DNA from: Candidatus Nitrosocosmicus sp.
GTDB lineage: Archaea > Thermoproteota > Nitrososphaeria > Nitrososphaerales > Nitrososphaeraceae
Reading direction: 5' to 3'
DNA length: 33,504 nucleotides
Assembly: GCA_025934495.1 (NCBI GenBank)
Contig: JAICXY010000031.1
Span: 1 to 33,504 of the forward strand
The notes below the pieces were generated by a model, which worked only from the letters and a program-made list of their open reading frames with translations, did not search any database and was not told where the DNA came from. The number at the start of each line of letters is the position of its first letter. Position 1 is the stretch's first letter. The position numbers were made by a program, and so were the translations under genes. Below are positions 1 through 8,792 of this stretch, piece after piece.

Positions 1-290
1 CATATTCATTTACAACGCTCGACAGACAACGTTCGGCTACTACTGCAAATATATTTTTTGTTCTTTTGATATGTTAATTGAAAGAATTTCTCTATATTTT
101 GGTTCGATAATGGCGACCCAAATCCATATTAATCCTGAACCAATCTTGATAACTGTTTCATCTTTTTGTATACAAGAATACTATGAGGCTTTCTTTTTCT
201 TGGAGGATATTTTCTTTGGTTTGCTTTTTTGTATATATTTTCAATTAGAAACCTGATTTCGTTTGATAAAATGCGATGATGGTCTTTCAG
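1..290 (-). pseudogene. Decayed IS6-like transposase fragment (relic A), cut by window edge
   Basis: Read on the minus strand, roughly 20-175 encodes a recognisable DDE-transposase core: DETVIKIG, then IWIWVAIIEP, then EILSINISKE. A stop codon and a frameshift follow before AERCLSSVV. The same core occurs in relics B and C of this window (DETLIKVGS, DETQIKAGS), so these are copies of one family. The DET followed by a Trp/Val-rich strand fits archaeal IS6/IS240-type transposases. The family name is inference; the homology between copies is directly visible. The N-terminal part is unreadable and the C-terminal part lies outside the window. It sits just upstream of aroD. Confidence 0.6.
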
Positions 291-439
291 AAGATCTTCT
301 TAAAGAAAGAACTGAAAAGTAAAAATATAGATCTTAGAAGATACTCTGAAAATATTCTATTCCCTTTATTAATATTCATAAAAAATTTATAACGTCTTCA
401 AGCTATATGTTTTTTCTAAATTTTAAAGCCAAATAAAAG

Positions 440-456
440 AAAATGTTATAATACAA
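440..456 (+). promoter_or_regulatory. Putative TATA box for aroD
   Basis: The stretch GTTATAATAC lies about 28 bases before the TTG at 477, the distance expected for an archaeal TATA box driving a leaderless or nearly leaderless transcript. No Shine-Dalgarno-like sequence is visible before that start. Inferred from spacing and composition only. Confidence 0.4.
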
Positions 457-476
457 ATTTTTGCATAAAAATTAAT

Positions 477-1190
477 TTGTTAAAGAAAAAAAAAATCTGT
501 ATCTCTATCCCTTTAGAAGAAGATGAGGAAATAGAAAAAATAGAAAAAGAAATAGAAATTATTCAAAACGAAGATGAACAAGCGTTAATAGAATTTCGCT
601 TTGATTATTTGAAAGAATTTAAAAATATTGATATAATCCTAGAAAAGATTTCAAAATACAAAAATCATTCAATATATACAATAAGATCCACCAGTGAGGG
701 TGGTAATTTTTCCAAAGGGGAAACCGAAAGGTTGGTTCTAATAAAAAAACTAGCACTATCTAGACCAATGCTGTTAGATTTAGAATATAACTCTATATCA
801 AAAAATAATGAGCTAGCTGACTTTATAGATGAAAACCAAGTTAGAATATTGGTATCGTGGCATGATTTCACAGGGACCCCCAATAAAGAAACCTTGATAA
901 ATCTAATTGATAAAATGAGAATATTCAGCAATTTTATTAAAATAGTAACTACTGCAAAATCTATAGAAGATTCAATTACTATTCTAGAATTATATAGTAT
1001 AATAGATACAACTATTAATTTAGTTGCATTTTCAATGGGAGATTTAGGTATTATAACACGAATTTTATGTAATATTGTTGGTGATTGTCCTTTTACATAT
1101 GCAACGATTGATAAAGCAGTTGCACCGGGGCAACTTACGAGAAATCAAATGAAATCCATCTATACACTTTTTCACAATAAATTAATTTAA
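477..1190 (+). CDS. aroD: 3-dehydroquinate dehydratase, type I
   Basis: Converts 3-dehydroquinate to 3-dehydroshikimate, step 3 of the shikimate pathway, by Schiff-base chemistry in the cytosol. The 237-aa product has the type I (beta/alpha)8 markers: EFRFDYL near residue 41, the catalytic-His segment VSWHDFTGTP near 126, the Schiff-base lysine in FIKIVTT near 154, SMGDLGIITR near 187, and the C-terminal FTYATIDKAVAPGQL. The N-terminus has an acidic insert (EEDEEIEKIEKEIE) after the first strand. The start is a TTG at 477; no ATG lies nearby in frame, and a TATA-like box sits at the right distance. It is the first gene of the aromatic block. DHQ synthase and the preceding aldolase are not upstream, where only an IS relic is found. 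Confidence 0.93.
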   Translation: MLKKKKICISIPLEEDEEIEKIEKEIEIIQNEDEQALIEFRFDYLKEFKNIDIILEKISKYKNHSIYTIRSTSEGGNFSKGETERLVLIKKLALSRPMLLDLEYNSISKNNELADFIDENQVRILVSWHDFTGTPNKETLINLIDKMRIFSNFIKIVTTAKSIEDSITILELYSIIDTTINLVAFSMGDLGIITRILCNIVGDCPFTYATIDKAVAPGQLTRNQMKSIYTLFHNKLI

Positions 1191-1265
1191 TATTGTGGAT
1201 ATTCTTATATTCTTTTATATATTATGTTTTAGATCAATTTTAAATTTATATAATATTTAAGAATT

Positions 1266-1463
1266 TTATTCTATATATTTTTTAATTTTATATTTTTGTA
1301 TCCTTGCATTATGCCTTAATCTATAGCCACAACAAGGACAAAATAATCCATTCCATCGAATAAATATATCACAAATTTGACAGCGTTTTTCATTTTCTCC
1401 ATAACGCAAAGTCTTTGGTATTTTTTTTGACTTATGTCTAATGCAAATCCCTCTACAAGTCAT
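1266..1463 (-). CDS. Small zinc-ribbon protein (65 aa)
   Basis: A short basic protein with a clear four-cysteine zinc-ribbon: CQIC near residue 28 and CPCCG near 43, followed by YRLRHNARIQKYK. It opens with MTCRGICIRHKS, adding two further cysteines. Very small proteins of this layout (CxxC, about 12 residues, CPxCG-x-RLR) are widespread in Thaumarchaeota, but their role is not established; nucleic-acid or protein binding is a guess. It is convergent with aroD and divergent from aroE, so it is not part of the aromatic operon transcript. It starts at an ATG. Coding status is supported by motif spacing rather than length. Confidence 0.75.
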   Translation of the reverse strand: MTCRGICIRHKSKKIPKTLRYGENEKRCQICDIFIRWNGLFCPCCGYRLRHNARIQKYKIKKYIE

Positions 1464-1766
1464 TGTCTAAATGTGAACTCCATGCTTTGAATGTATAACG
1501 CCATATTTTGAATGTATATTTATTTTCATCTTTAATATAATACTTATTCAACAAACGGTTTAACGACACATTACCGAAAATTGAAAAGAATAATCAATTA
1601 TTTCTGATCTAATTGAATCAAGTTAATTTTGTAAGACAATTCAATAGAGCAAATCCTTAAAATCTATTAATTAGTTTGAGTTTTCCCAATTAATTTATTT
1701 AACTTTATAGTTAGATTTAAAAATATTAAAAATAAATTATCCTTGATTTCATTGAATACATTCTGA
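1464..1766. other. Divergent intergenic region between zinc-ribbon gene and aroE
   Basis: About 300 bases without a gene. It contains a short direct repeat, TTTGAATGTATA, at about 1487 and 1511, close upstream of the minus-strand zinc-ribbon gene. An AT-rich TATA-like stretch (AAAAATAAATTATCC, about 1727-1741) lies some 30 bases before the aroE ATG and is the likely aroE promoter. Nothing else is recognisable. Confidence 0.4.
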
Positions 1767-2654
1767 ATGAATGAAGATAGAACAATCAATAGTAAAAAAT
1801 TAAAAAAAGAATTTAAAACATTTTGTATAATTGGAGATCCTATCGATCATTCATTATCACCATTAATACAAAATTCCGCTTTTGACTCGTTAAATTTGAA
1901 TTACTCCTATATTGCCTTTAAAGTTCCACCTCTGGAACTAGAAGAATCAATTAAATCTTTAAAAACTATAAACATATCCGGATTTAATGTTACCTTACCC
2001 CATAAGGTAAATATTATAAATCATCTTGATAATTTATCAGATGAAGCAAAAGTTACAGGTGCTGTTAATACGGTTAAAAATGAAGATGGCAAATTTGTTG
2101 GTTATAATACAGATATTAATGGTATAATTACTCCACTTGAAGAACGACAAATAAATTTTAAGGATATAGAAATTTTAATATTGGGTGCAGGTGGCTCATG
2201 TAGAGCTGCCTTAGTAGGACTATCGAAGAAAAAAGATATTAAAAAAATTAATATAGTCAACAGAGACCAAAATAAATTAGATAAAGTCATAGATTTAGGT
2301 AAAGGATTGGGGTTAAGATGTAATCCATTGAATTATGATGATCAAAAAGCTTTGGGTGAAGTATCTTTTAATTCCAAATTAATAATTAATACGACATCTA
2401 TAGGATTAAATAATGAATCAAGTCCTTTAAAATCAAATTTTATGAGTAAAGATGCTTTTGTTTTTGATATAGTTTATAGACCTGTATTTACTAATTTGTT
2501 AAATAACGCCAAAGAGGCAGGCTCTAACATAATTTTTGGTTACGAAATGCTAATACATCAAGGTGCAAAGTCATTTGAACTATGGACCGATATGAAGGCG
2601 CCCATCAATGTAATGAAAAAAGCATTATTTGGAATTTTTGGTGAACCAAAATAA
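1767..2654 (+). CDS. aroE: Shikimate dehydrogenase (NADP+)
   Basis: Reduces 3-dehydroshikimate to shikimate with NADPH. The 295-aa product shows the whole family signature in order: IGDPIDHSLSP (substrate-binding Ser residues) near residue 22, GFNVTLPHK with the catalytic Lys near 76, GAVNTV, GYNTDINGI with the catalytic Asp near 118, the Rossmann loop LGAGGSCRA near 138, the NADP-specificity region NRDQNK, INTTSIGL, and the C-terminal FGYEMLIHQGAKSFELWT. Its ATG start has an upstream TATA-like stretch. Its end overlaps or abuts the shikimate kinase gene, indicating co-transcription and translational coupling of two consecutive pathway steps. Confidence 0.95.
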   Translation: MNEDRTINSKKLKKEFKTFCIIGDPIDHSLSPLIQNSAFDSLNLNYSYIAFKVPPLELEESIKSLKTINISGFNVTLPHKVNIINHLDNLSDEAKVTGAVNTVKNEDGKFVGYNTDINGIITPLEERQINFKDIEILILGAGGSCRAALVGLSKKKDIKKINIVNRDQNKLDKVIDLGKGLGLRCNPLNYDDQKALGEVSFNSKLIINTTSIGLNNESSPLKSNFMSKDAFVFDIVYRPVFTNLLNNAKEAGSNIIFGYEMLIHQGAKSFELWTDMKAPINVMKKALFGIFGEPK

Positions 2655-2655
2655 A

Positions 2656-3501
2656 TTGAAAAAACTAACATCCACTTCTACAGTATTTGGAGCTATTTCT
2701 ATAATCAATGCCATTGCAACTGGTAAAGGATCTACATTAGGAATATCTCTAAAGGTGAAGGCAAAAATAACATTGGAACCAGGTTTTTCAGGTATTTCAA
2801 AGAATTTTGCAAATGACAAACTTATCAATAAAATAATAAAATCAATCATTCCTAATAAGGTACTAAATAATAATTTTGTTACCATTAATTTAACCTCTGA
2901 TATTCCTGCTGGTTGGGGTCTAAAAAGCTCCAGTGCTGTTTCTAATGCGATTTCGCTAGCATGTTATAAACTGATCAATGATGAGATATATGATAGATCT
3001 GTTCTAAATACTGCCGTTAACTCATCTCTATGGGCAAAAGTAAGTATTACTGGTGCTTTTGATGATGCATGTGCCTGCTATTTTGGAGGAATAATTTTGT
3101 CTGATAATTATTATAAAAAATTAATAAAAAGAGAAACAATAAATAATGATCTATGGGTAATAATTTTTTTACCAAGCGGTATGTCGCGAGGGGATATTAT
3201 GAAATTAAAACTACACAAAGAACTATTTAATCATGCATTTAAACTGGCAATAAGAGGTGATTATTGGAAGGCAATGAATTTAAATGGAATATTGATAAAT
3301 TCCATACTTTACAACAATTATGACCCATTGCTTCATGCAATAGAAAACAATTGTTTAGCTGTAAGTTATTCAGGTAATGGTCCCGCAATTGCAGCTGTTG
3401 TCTATAAAGACAACATTGAAAATTTAAAAAACTCTTTGGAGAATTTTAATGGCAGGTTGATTGTAGCTCAAGTTAATAATTCTAAAGCTTTTGTAATATG
3501 A
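2656..3501 (+). CDS. aroK: Shikimate kinase, archaeal GHMP type
   Basis: Phosphorylates shikimate to shikimate-3-phosphate. This is the archaeal non-homologous kinase of the GHMP superfamily, not the bacterial P-loop AroK. Seen: the N-terminal GAISIINAIATGKG block, the GHMP ATP loop PAGWGLKSSSAVSNA, the middle segment SITGAFDDACACYFGG, and the C-terminal glycine motif SYSGNGPAIAAV. The frame is open from an ATG at 2629 inside aroE, but TTG at 2656, one base after the aroE stop, is preferred: a GGTGA Shine-Dalgarno-like sequence lies at 2640-2644, and the start falls about ten residues before the conserved block, as in known members. Start choice moderately sure, function very sure. Confidence 0.92.
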   Translation: MKKLTSTSTVFGAISIINAIATGKGSTLGISLKVKAKITLEPGFSGISKNFANDKLINKIIKSIIPNKVLNNNFVTINLTSDIPAGWGLKSSSAVSNAISLACYKLINDEIYDRSVLNTAVNSSLWAKVSITGAFDDACACYFGGIILSDNYYKKLIKRETINNDLWVIIFLPSGMSRGDIMKLKLHKELFNHAFKLAIRGDYWKAMNLNGILINSILYNNYDPLLHAIENNCLAVSYSGNGPAIAAVVYKDNIENLKNSLENFNGRLIVAQVNNSKAFVI

Positions 3502-3542
3502 CTTTTAAAAATTCTCAAATTGAATTATGTTGTTGATAAGCA

Positions 3543-4991
3543 ATGGTAAAAATAACAGTTAAAAAATCACAACTAACTGGAAAAATCTCATGTCCACCGA
3601 GTAAAAGTTATTCTCATAGAGCAATAGTTATATCTACTTTATCAAATGGGTTATCCAAATTAGAAAATGTTCTCCTTTCAAGGGATACCATAGCCACAAT
3701 TAATTGTTGTAAATTACTTGGAAAAACCATTGAAACAATTCCATTAAATGATGGAGAGGATTTATCATTAAATAATGTTGGAAATCTAAAAATTTCAGGT
3801 AATGGGGGCAGATTGGGTTTTAATACTCCTGATGATGTTTTAAATGCTGAAAATTCAGGTACAACGATAAGGCTTTTAACATCTGTAAGCGCCTTTGTTA
3901 ATAAGGGTTTTACGATTTTAACCGGTGATAAAAGTTTAAGAAAAAGGCCGATGGGGGATTTAATCGATTCTCTTAATCAATTGGGAGTTAAATGCTTCTC
4001 ATCTAAATCATGTAATACTCCACCATTAATAGTAAAAGGAGGAGGTATGCATGGAGGGGAAGCTAAAATAAATGGACAAATATCAAGTCAATTTATTTCC
4101 TCATTACTGCTATCTAGTATATATGCCAAAACAAAAGTCACCATTAAAGTTTTGGGAACACAAGTTTCCAAACCATATATACTTTCTACAATTTCTATTA
4201 TGGAAAAATTTGGTATTGAAATAAAAAATGATACATATGACCTTAATAACAATCAATATATATCTAATCCTTTACTTCAAAAAAAAACTTTTTACGATAG
4301 GGAATCGTGCATTATTCCAACTCCTTCATTTGATGGAAAAAAAAATAATATTGTAACTGAATTATATGAAATCCCATTTGAAAAAGATTATTTACCAACT
4401 ACCTTTACTATTCCAGGCGATTTTTCAACTGCTGCGCTACTCTTATCTTCAGCAATATTAAGTGAAGGCGAATTAATTGTATCCAACTTAGATTTTACAT
4501 TGCCACAAGGAGATGCCCATATTGTCAATATTTTGAAAGAAATGGGTGCAGATATAGTAGAAAATAAAATTAAAGGAACAATTAAAGTTGTTGGAAATCG
4601 ATTACTGGAAGGAGGAAAATTTGATTTACGGAATACTCCTGATTTACTTCCAGTATTATCCATTCTCTCATTAAAATGTAAAAATCCTGTTGAAATTACA
4701 GGGATATCTCATGCCAGATACAAAGAAACAGATAGGGTTGCTATTATTGCTTCTCAATTAGTAAAGTTTGGAGCAGAGATTAAAGAGAATTTTGATTCCC
4801 TTTTTATTAAACCACCTAGTAAAATAAAAAATGCAATTATTAATTCTTATGATGATCACAGGCTTTTTATGGCATTTTTTATTGCTGCATTGGCTTCTGG
4901 AGAATCAACTATTGATGGATTAGAATCGGTGGATGTATCATATCCTAGGTTTATCGATGAGATGAAAAATTTAGGAGCTAATATGATATAG
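3543..4991 (+). CDS. aroA: 3-phosphoshikimate 1-carboxyvinyltransferase (EPSP synthase)
   Basis: Condenses shikimate-3-phosphate with phosphoenolpyruvate to EPSP. Motifs in order: CPPSKSYSHRA (substrate loop) near residue 17, NAENSGTTIRLL near 101, TGDKSLRKRPMGDL near 127, GQISSQFISSLLLSS near 178, IPGDFSTAALLLSSA near 291, NTPDLLPVL, ARYKETDRV near 391 and YDDHRLFMA near 438. At 482 aa it is longer than the usual roughly 430. The extra length is a low-complexity insert between about residues 236 and 282 (Asn-rich, then SCIIPTPSFDGKKN) joining the two lobes, plus an Asp/Asn-rich loop near residue 68. It lies 41 bases after aroK in the same operon. Confidence 0.95.
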   Translation: MVKITVKKSQLTGKISCPPSKSYSHRAIVISTLSNGLSKLENVLLSRDTIATINCCKLLGKTIETIPLNDGEDLSLNNVGNLKISGNGGRLGFNTPDDVLNAENSGTTIRLLTSVSAFVNKGFTILTGDKSLRKRPMGDLIDSLNQLGVKCFSSKSCNTPPLIVKGGGMHGGEAKINGQISSQFISSLLLSSIYAKTKVTIKVLGTQVSKPYILSTISIMEKFGIEIKNDTYDLNNNQYISNPLLQKKTFYDRESCIIPTPSFDGKKNNIVTELYEIPFEKDYLPTTFTIPGDFSTAALLLSSAILSEGELIVSNLDFTLPQGDAHIVNILKEMGADIVENKIKGTIKVVGNRLLEGGKFDLRNTPDLLPVLSILSLKCKNPVEITGISHARYKETDRVAIIASQLVKFGAEIKENFDSLFIKPPSKIKNAIINSYDDHRLFMAFFIAALASGESTIDGLESVDVSYPRFIDEMKNLGANMI

Positions 4992-5039
4992 TTGTATATT
5001 TTATTGAGATTAATTCTTGATAAAACATATTTAAATTGT

Positions 5040-5060
5040 ACTTTATTTAAATATATCAGG
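5040..5060 (+). promoter_or_regulatory. Possible internal promoter before aroC
   Basis: The 114-base gap between aroA and aroC is much longer than the other gaps in this block and contains TTTATTTAAATATATC at about 5041-5056, a good TATA-like match. It is about 50 bases before the ATG, leaving room for a short leader. It could allow aroC and downstream genes to be expressed apart from the upstream aro genes. Position-based inference only. Confidence 0.3.
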
Positions 5061-5105
5061 TATTATTAAAAATAATAATATAGTGGATTAGAAAATAATT
5101 TTTAT

Positions 5106-6230
5106 ATGCCAGCAAACATTCTCGGTGAACGATTTTCAATTACAAGCTTTGGAGAAAGTCATGGCAAATGTATTGGTACAATTGTTGATGGATGTCCAGC
5201 TGGCCTAAAACTAGACGAATCCGATATACAACCTTTATTAAATTTAAGGAGACCAGGTCAATCCGTAATTACAACACAGAGAAAAGAAACAGATCAAGTT
5301 TCAATATTATCAGGAGTATTCCGCGGATATACTACAGGTGCTCCTATCTGTTTAATAATTTGGAATACTGATTCCGACTCAAGATCATATGATGAAATTA
5401 AGAATACTCCACGACCAGGACATTCAGATTATCCCGCATATTTGAAGTACGGTGGTTTTGCAGATTATCGAGGAAGTGGGAGATTTTCTGGGCGTTTAAC
5501 TGCGACTTTAGTAATGGGGGGAGCTGTAGCATTAAAAATATTATCAAAATATTTGAATATCGAAATAATCAGTTATACTCAGGCCATAGGAAACATAATT
5601 TGTAATACTGACAACATATCATTTGATGAATTATCTCGTAAAAGATATTCAAACGATGTACGGTGTCCGGATCATGAAATTGCCATAAAAATGAAAGAAG
5701 ATATACTAGTAGCAAGAAAAGCTGGTGATTCTCTTGGTGGTATTATAGAGTGTACTACCAAGGGTATTCCACCTGGCCTTGGAGAACCTATTTTTGAATC
5801 GATTGAATCGGAATTGTCTAAAGGACTTTTTAGTATTCCAGCGGTTAAGGGAGTCGAATTTGGCTCAGGTTTTATAGGATCGAGTCTCAAAGGTTCGCAA
5901 AATAATGATATATTTTATATCGAAAAATCATCTGGGAAAATTTTGACATTAACTAATAATTCTGGTGGGATACTCGGAGGTATAACTAATGGTATGCCCT
6001 TAAAAATCAGAATCGCATTCAAACCCGCAGCATCTATATCAATGTCACAAAAAACAGTAAATATTGAAAAGGGAGTCGAAACAGATCTACATGTCAAAGG
6101 AAGGCATGATCCATGCGTTGTTCCAAGAGCTCCTCCTGTTGTTGATAGTATAGTTGGTATAGTATTATTAGATCATTGCATCAAATGTAATTTAATACCA
6201 CCAGTTTTAAAGGAATTGCATAGTAATTAG
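5106..6230 (+). CDS. aroC: Chorismate synthase
   Basis: Removes phosphate from EPSP to give chorismate, using reduced flavin. The 374-aa product has the expected landmarks: FGESHGKCIGTIVDGCPAG at residues 15-33 with the catalytic His, RRPGQS, the FMN-binding RPGHSDYPAYLKYG, DYRGSGRFSGRLTA near residue 122, NSGGILGGITNGMPL near 281, and the C-terminal GRHDPCVVPRAPPVVD. The length is normal for the family. The ATG start is unambiguous (MPANILGERF). The next gene begins 8 bases later, so the two are co-transcribed: chorismate is handed straight to the mutase fusion downstream. Confidence 0.96.
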   Translation: MPANILGERFSITSFGESHGKCIGTIVDGCPAGLKLDESDIQPLLNLRRPGQSVITTQRKETDQVSILSGVFRGYTTGAPICLIIWNTDSDSRSYDEIKNTPRPGHSDYPAYLKYGGFADYRGSGRFSGRLTATLVMGGAVALKILSKYLNIEIISYTQAIGNIICNTDNISFDELSRKRYSNDVRCPDHEIAIKMKEDILVARKAGDSLGGIIECTTKGIPPGLGEPIFESIESELSKGLFSIPAVKGVEFGSGFIGSSLKGSQNNDIFYIEKSSGKILTLTNNSGGILGGITNGMPLKIRIAFKPAASISMSQKTVNIEKGVETDLHVKGRHDPCVVPRAPPVVDSIVGIVLLDHCIKCNLIPPVLKELHSN

Positions 6231-6237
6231 AAATGAG

Positions 6238-7749
6238 GTGGATGAAATCAAAGTGACTTTAGATAAATTAGATGATTTAAGATATCATATGAAAACAGTT
6301 ACACAACAGATAGTAACATTGATTAACCAAAGAATGGAAATTGCCAAAAAAATTGGCGAAATAAAAAGTGAATTAAATCTTAATATAGTTGATGATAAAG
6401 TTGAACAAGAAATTAGAAATTTTATTTTGCATAATTCAGATAATAAAGGATTGGACCCTGATTTTTCCGGTCGTATTCTAAATTTGCTTATAAATGAATC
6501 AGTGATGATTCAAAATTATGAAAAAAACAAAAAGAAATTATTGCTTGATTCCGTCTCGAATAAAGATAAAGCATTTTTGATAGATGATAATTTAAAAAAT
6601 AGGGAGGATATCCCAATCAACCTAAAAATCCGGACTCATATGGATGTATTTAATAAAGCAAAACAATTAGATTCTTTAGGTAAAAAAATTATTCATATGG
6701 AAGTTGGTGAACCTGATTTTTCTCCACCTCCTCAAGTAAAGGACGAATTAAGATTGATTTATGACAAACACAGATATCATTATACCGAAACTGCTGGTAT
6801 AAGTGAACTTAGAAAAGAATTATCATATTATTTAGCTCAATTGAGTGAGAATAAATCAAATTCTCCTAATCCTCGAAATATTATGATAACAGTAGGTGGC
6901 AGATTTGCAATTTTCTGTACTTTTTCAGCAATACTTAGACCCGGTGATGAAATTATAGTAATAGAACCTGCATGGCCTGCATACAAAGATTGTGCTAATT
7001 ATATGGGTGTTAAAACAAAAATTATTAGGACAAATCTTGAAGAAAATTGGGAACCTGATATTTCGGTAATTGAAGGTTCTATAAATATAAATACCAAAAT
7101 AATTTGTCTTAATTATCCGAATAATCCTACTGGAAAAATTTTAAGTGAAAATATCATAAAATCAATAATTCATTTGGCAGAGAAAAATAATTTATATATA
7201 TTAAGTGATGAAGTTTACTGTAATTTTGCTTATAAAAAATTTTCGAGCATAGTAAAGTTTCCTTTTCAGAATGCCATTATGATAGGTTCATTTTCAAAAA
7301 CTTACTCCATGACAGGTTTTAGAGTTGGTTTTGCGTATTCAATAAATAGAGAATTAATTGATAAATTAATTAAAATTCAGTCTTTATCTTTAACATCTGT
7401 ATCTGAGCCAATGCAGTACTGTGCTTTAGCTGCATTGTCATTCAATTCAGTCGAATATGCTCAGATAATGAATAGAAGGATCGATTTTGTGTGCTCGAAG
7501 TTAAAAGATATGCCTTTTGAATTTAACTATCCTGATGGTGCCATGTATGTATTTGCAAAAATTAATGAAGAAATAAATATAGATGATTTAACACTAATTG
7601 AAAAATTGTTAGAGAGAGGAGTTGCTGTAGCACCTGGAAGTGGGTTTGGAAATACCTATACAAAGTATATTAGAATTTCTACTTGCAACAATGAAGAAAA
7701 TTTAAACAAAGGCTTGGACATTATTAATCAATTAGTATCTTCATTATAG
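6238..7749 (+). CDS. Chorismate mutase (AroQ) - aminotransferase fusion
   Basis: Two domains in 503 aa. Residues about 5-95 form an AroQ helical chorismate mutase (LDDLRYHM, LINQRMEIAKKIGEIK, a later ISGR-like SGRI...IN helix) making prephenate. After a Lys/Asp-rich linker (about 95-125), residues 130-503 are a fold-type I aminotransferase: HMEVGEPDFSPP, TVGGRFAIF, EPAWPAYKDCA, NYPNNPTGKI, LSDEVYCNF, the PLP lysine in GSFSKTYSMTGFRVGF, and RISTCNNEEN. It probably transaminates prephenate or aromatic 2-oxoacids, given the neighbours. The substrate is inferred. The start is uncertain: GTG 6238 lies inside a GAGGTG sequence, which could instead be the Shine-Dalgarno for GTG 6253 (MTLDKLDD). tyrA follows 35 bases later. 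Confidence 0.88.
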   Translation: MDEIKVTLDKLDDLRYHMKTVTQQIVTLINQRMEIAKKIGEIKSELNLNIVDDKVEQEIRNFILHNSDNKGLDPDFSGRILNLLINESVMIQNYEKNKKKLLLDSVSNKDKAFLIDDNLKNREDIPINLKIRTHMDVFNKAKQLDSLGKKIIHMEVGEPDFSPPPQVKDELRLIYDKHRYHYTETAGISELRKELSYYLAQLSENKSNSPNPRNIMITVGGRFAIFCTFSAILRPGDEIIVIEPAWPAYKDCANYMGVKTKIIRTNLEENWEPDISVIEGSININTKIICLNYPNNPTGKILSENIIKSIIHLAEKNNLYILSDEVYCNFAYKKFSSIVKFPFQNAIMIGSFSKTYSMTGFRVGFAYSINRELIDKLIKIQSLSLTSVSEPMQYCALAALSFNSVEYAQIMNRRIDFVCSKLKDMPFEFNYPDGAMYVFAKINEEINIDDLTLIEKLLERGVAVAPGSGFGNTYTKYIRISTCNNEENLNKGLDIINQLVSSL

Positions 7750-7784
7750 GTATTAATTATATCTAATCAATTACCTGAAGAAAA

Positions 7785-8735
7785 ATGGGATATACTTTAA
7801 CAATAGTCGGTGCTGCAGGAAGAATGGGAAAATGGTTCTTCGAATATTTCAATATTATAAAAAATAAGGCTTATCATTCAAATATTAATTGCAGTTTAAT
7901 CATTGATAAAATACTGCTTTATGATATAAGAGAAATAAACTATTTAACAAATTATAATGATGAGAATATAGTTGTCATAAATGATGTTTCTAAATCAATC
8001 AAAACATCTGATATTATCCTATTCTGTATTCCTATTAATGATATTATATCAACGATTCGGAATAATATTACATTATTTAAACCTGGATCAATAATTATTG
8101 AGATATCATCAATCAAAACAGCGATTCATAATATTTTATTAGATATTTCTATGGATAAGAACGTGGTGACATTATGCATACATCCTATGTTTGGTCCTGG
8201 TGCTTCCATTTTTTTTTCAAATAAGATTATATTTATACCAGTTTATAAAAATAATTACCAGGCCGAAAAAAATCTTTTGAACAAGATATTCCCCTATTTC
8301 GAGAAAATTATCATTGAAGAACCAGACAAACATGATTTGGCTATCGCTGTTATTATTAGTTTGATTTATTTTATTAATTTGGTTTTTTCCAAATTTCTAC
8401 TAGATTTATCTACCTCAAAAGAATTTAAATTCGAAGATAATCTAATGCATTTTTTTAAAAAAATATCTGGAAGTACGTTTAAAATTCAATCCTTATTAAG
8501 TGAAAGCATTTTAACCGATGATATTTCACTTTTTTTGTCTCTTTTTATTAATAATGATAAATCTCTTAAAACAATTAATGCATATAGTCGTCTCTTTAAC
8601 CAATTGTTAGAAAAGATAGAAAAAAAAGATATAGATTTTATAAAGGATTATATAGCATCAACCAAAAACGGCATTTTAAAGGATATTGACATCTACAAAT
8701 CTTATGACATATTATATAAATTTTTAAATTCTTAA
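7785..8735 (+). CDS. tyrA: Prephenate (or arogenate) dehydrogenase
   Basis: Oxidative decarboxylation of prephenate, or arogenate if transamination comes first, toward tyrosine. The 316-aa product opens with the Rossmann motif IVGAAGRMGKWF near residue 8, continues with DIILFCIPIND near 87, EISSIKT near 114 and the family marker HPMFGPGA near 137, then a helical C-terminal dimerisation region with several Lys-rich helices. No ACT domain is visible. It lies directly behind the chorismate mutase-aminotransferase fusion, fitting the same branch. The C-terminal half (about 190-316) is diverged, so whether the substrate is prephenate or arogenate cannot be read from the sequence. Confidence 0.88.
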   Translation: MGYTLTIVGAAGRMGKWFFEYFNIIKNKAYHSNINCSLIIDKILLYDIREINYLTNYNDENIVVINDVSKSIKTSDIILFCIPINDIISTIRNNITLFKPGSIIIEISSIKTAIHNILLDISMDKNVVTLCIHPMFGPGASIFFSNKIIFIPVYKNNYQAEKNLLNKIFPYFEKIIIEEPDKHDLAIAVIISLIYFINLVFSKFLLDLSTSKEFKFEDNLMHFFKKISGSTFKIQSLLSESILTDDISLFLSLFINNDKSLKTINAYSRLFNQLLEKIEKKDIDFIKDYIASTKNGILKDIDIYKSYDILYKFLNS

Positions 8736-8759
8736 ATAAAATATCAATGAATAAAACAA

Positions 8760-8773
8760 CATAATATATAATC
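8760..8773 (+). promoter_or_regulatory. TATA box for ilvC
   Basis: CATAATATATAATCC lies about 26 bases upstream of the ilvC ATG at 8793, the expected distance for a leaderless archaeal transcript. It lies in the 57-base gap after tyrA, so ilvC probably has its own transcript rather than being only an operon member. Confidence 0.55.
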
Positions 8774-8792
8774 CAGTTTTTATTTTTAAACT

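Noticed and set aside
71-256. 61-codon open frame on + with hydrophobic content
   Set aside because: It is the antisense of transposase relic A, whose homology to other relics is clear on the minus strand.
4388-4663. 91-codon minus frame inside aroA
   Set aside because: Shadow of a confidently identified gene; no independent motif.
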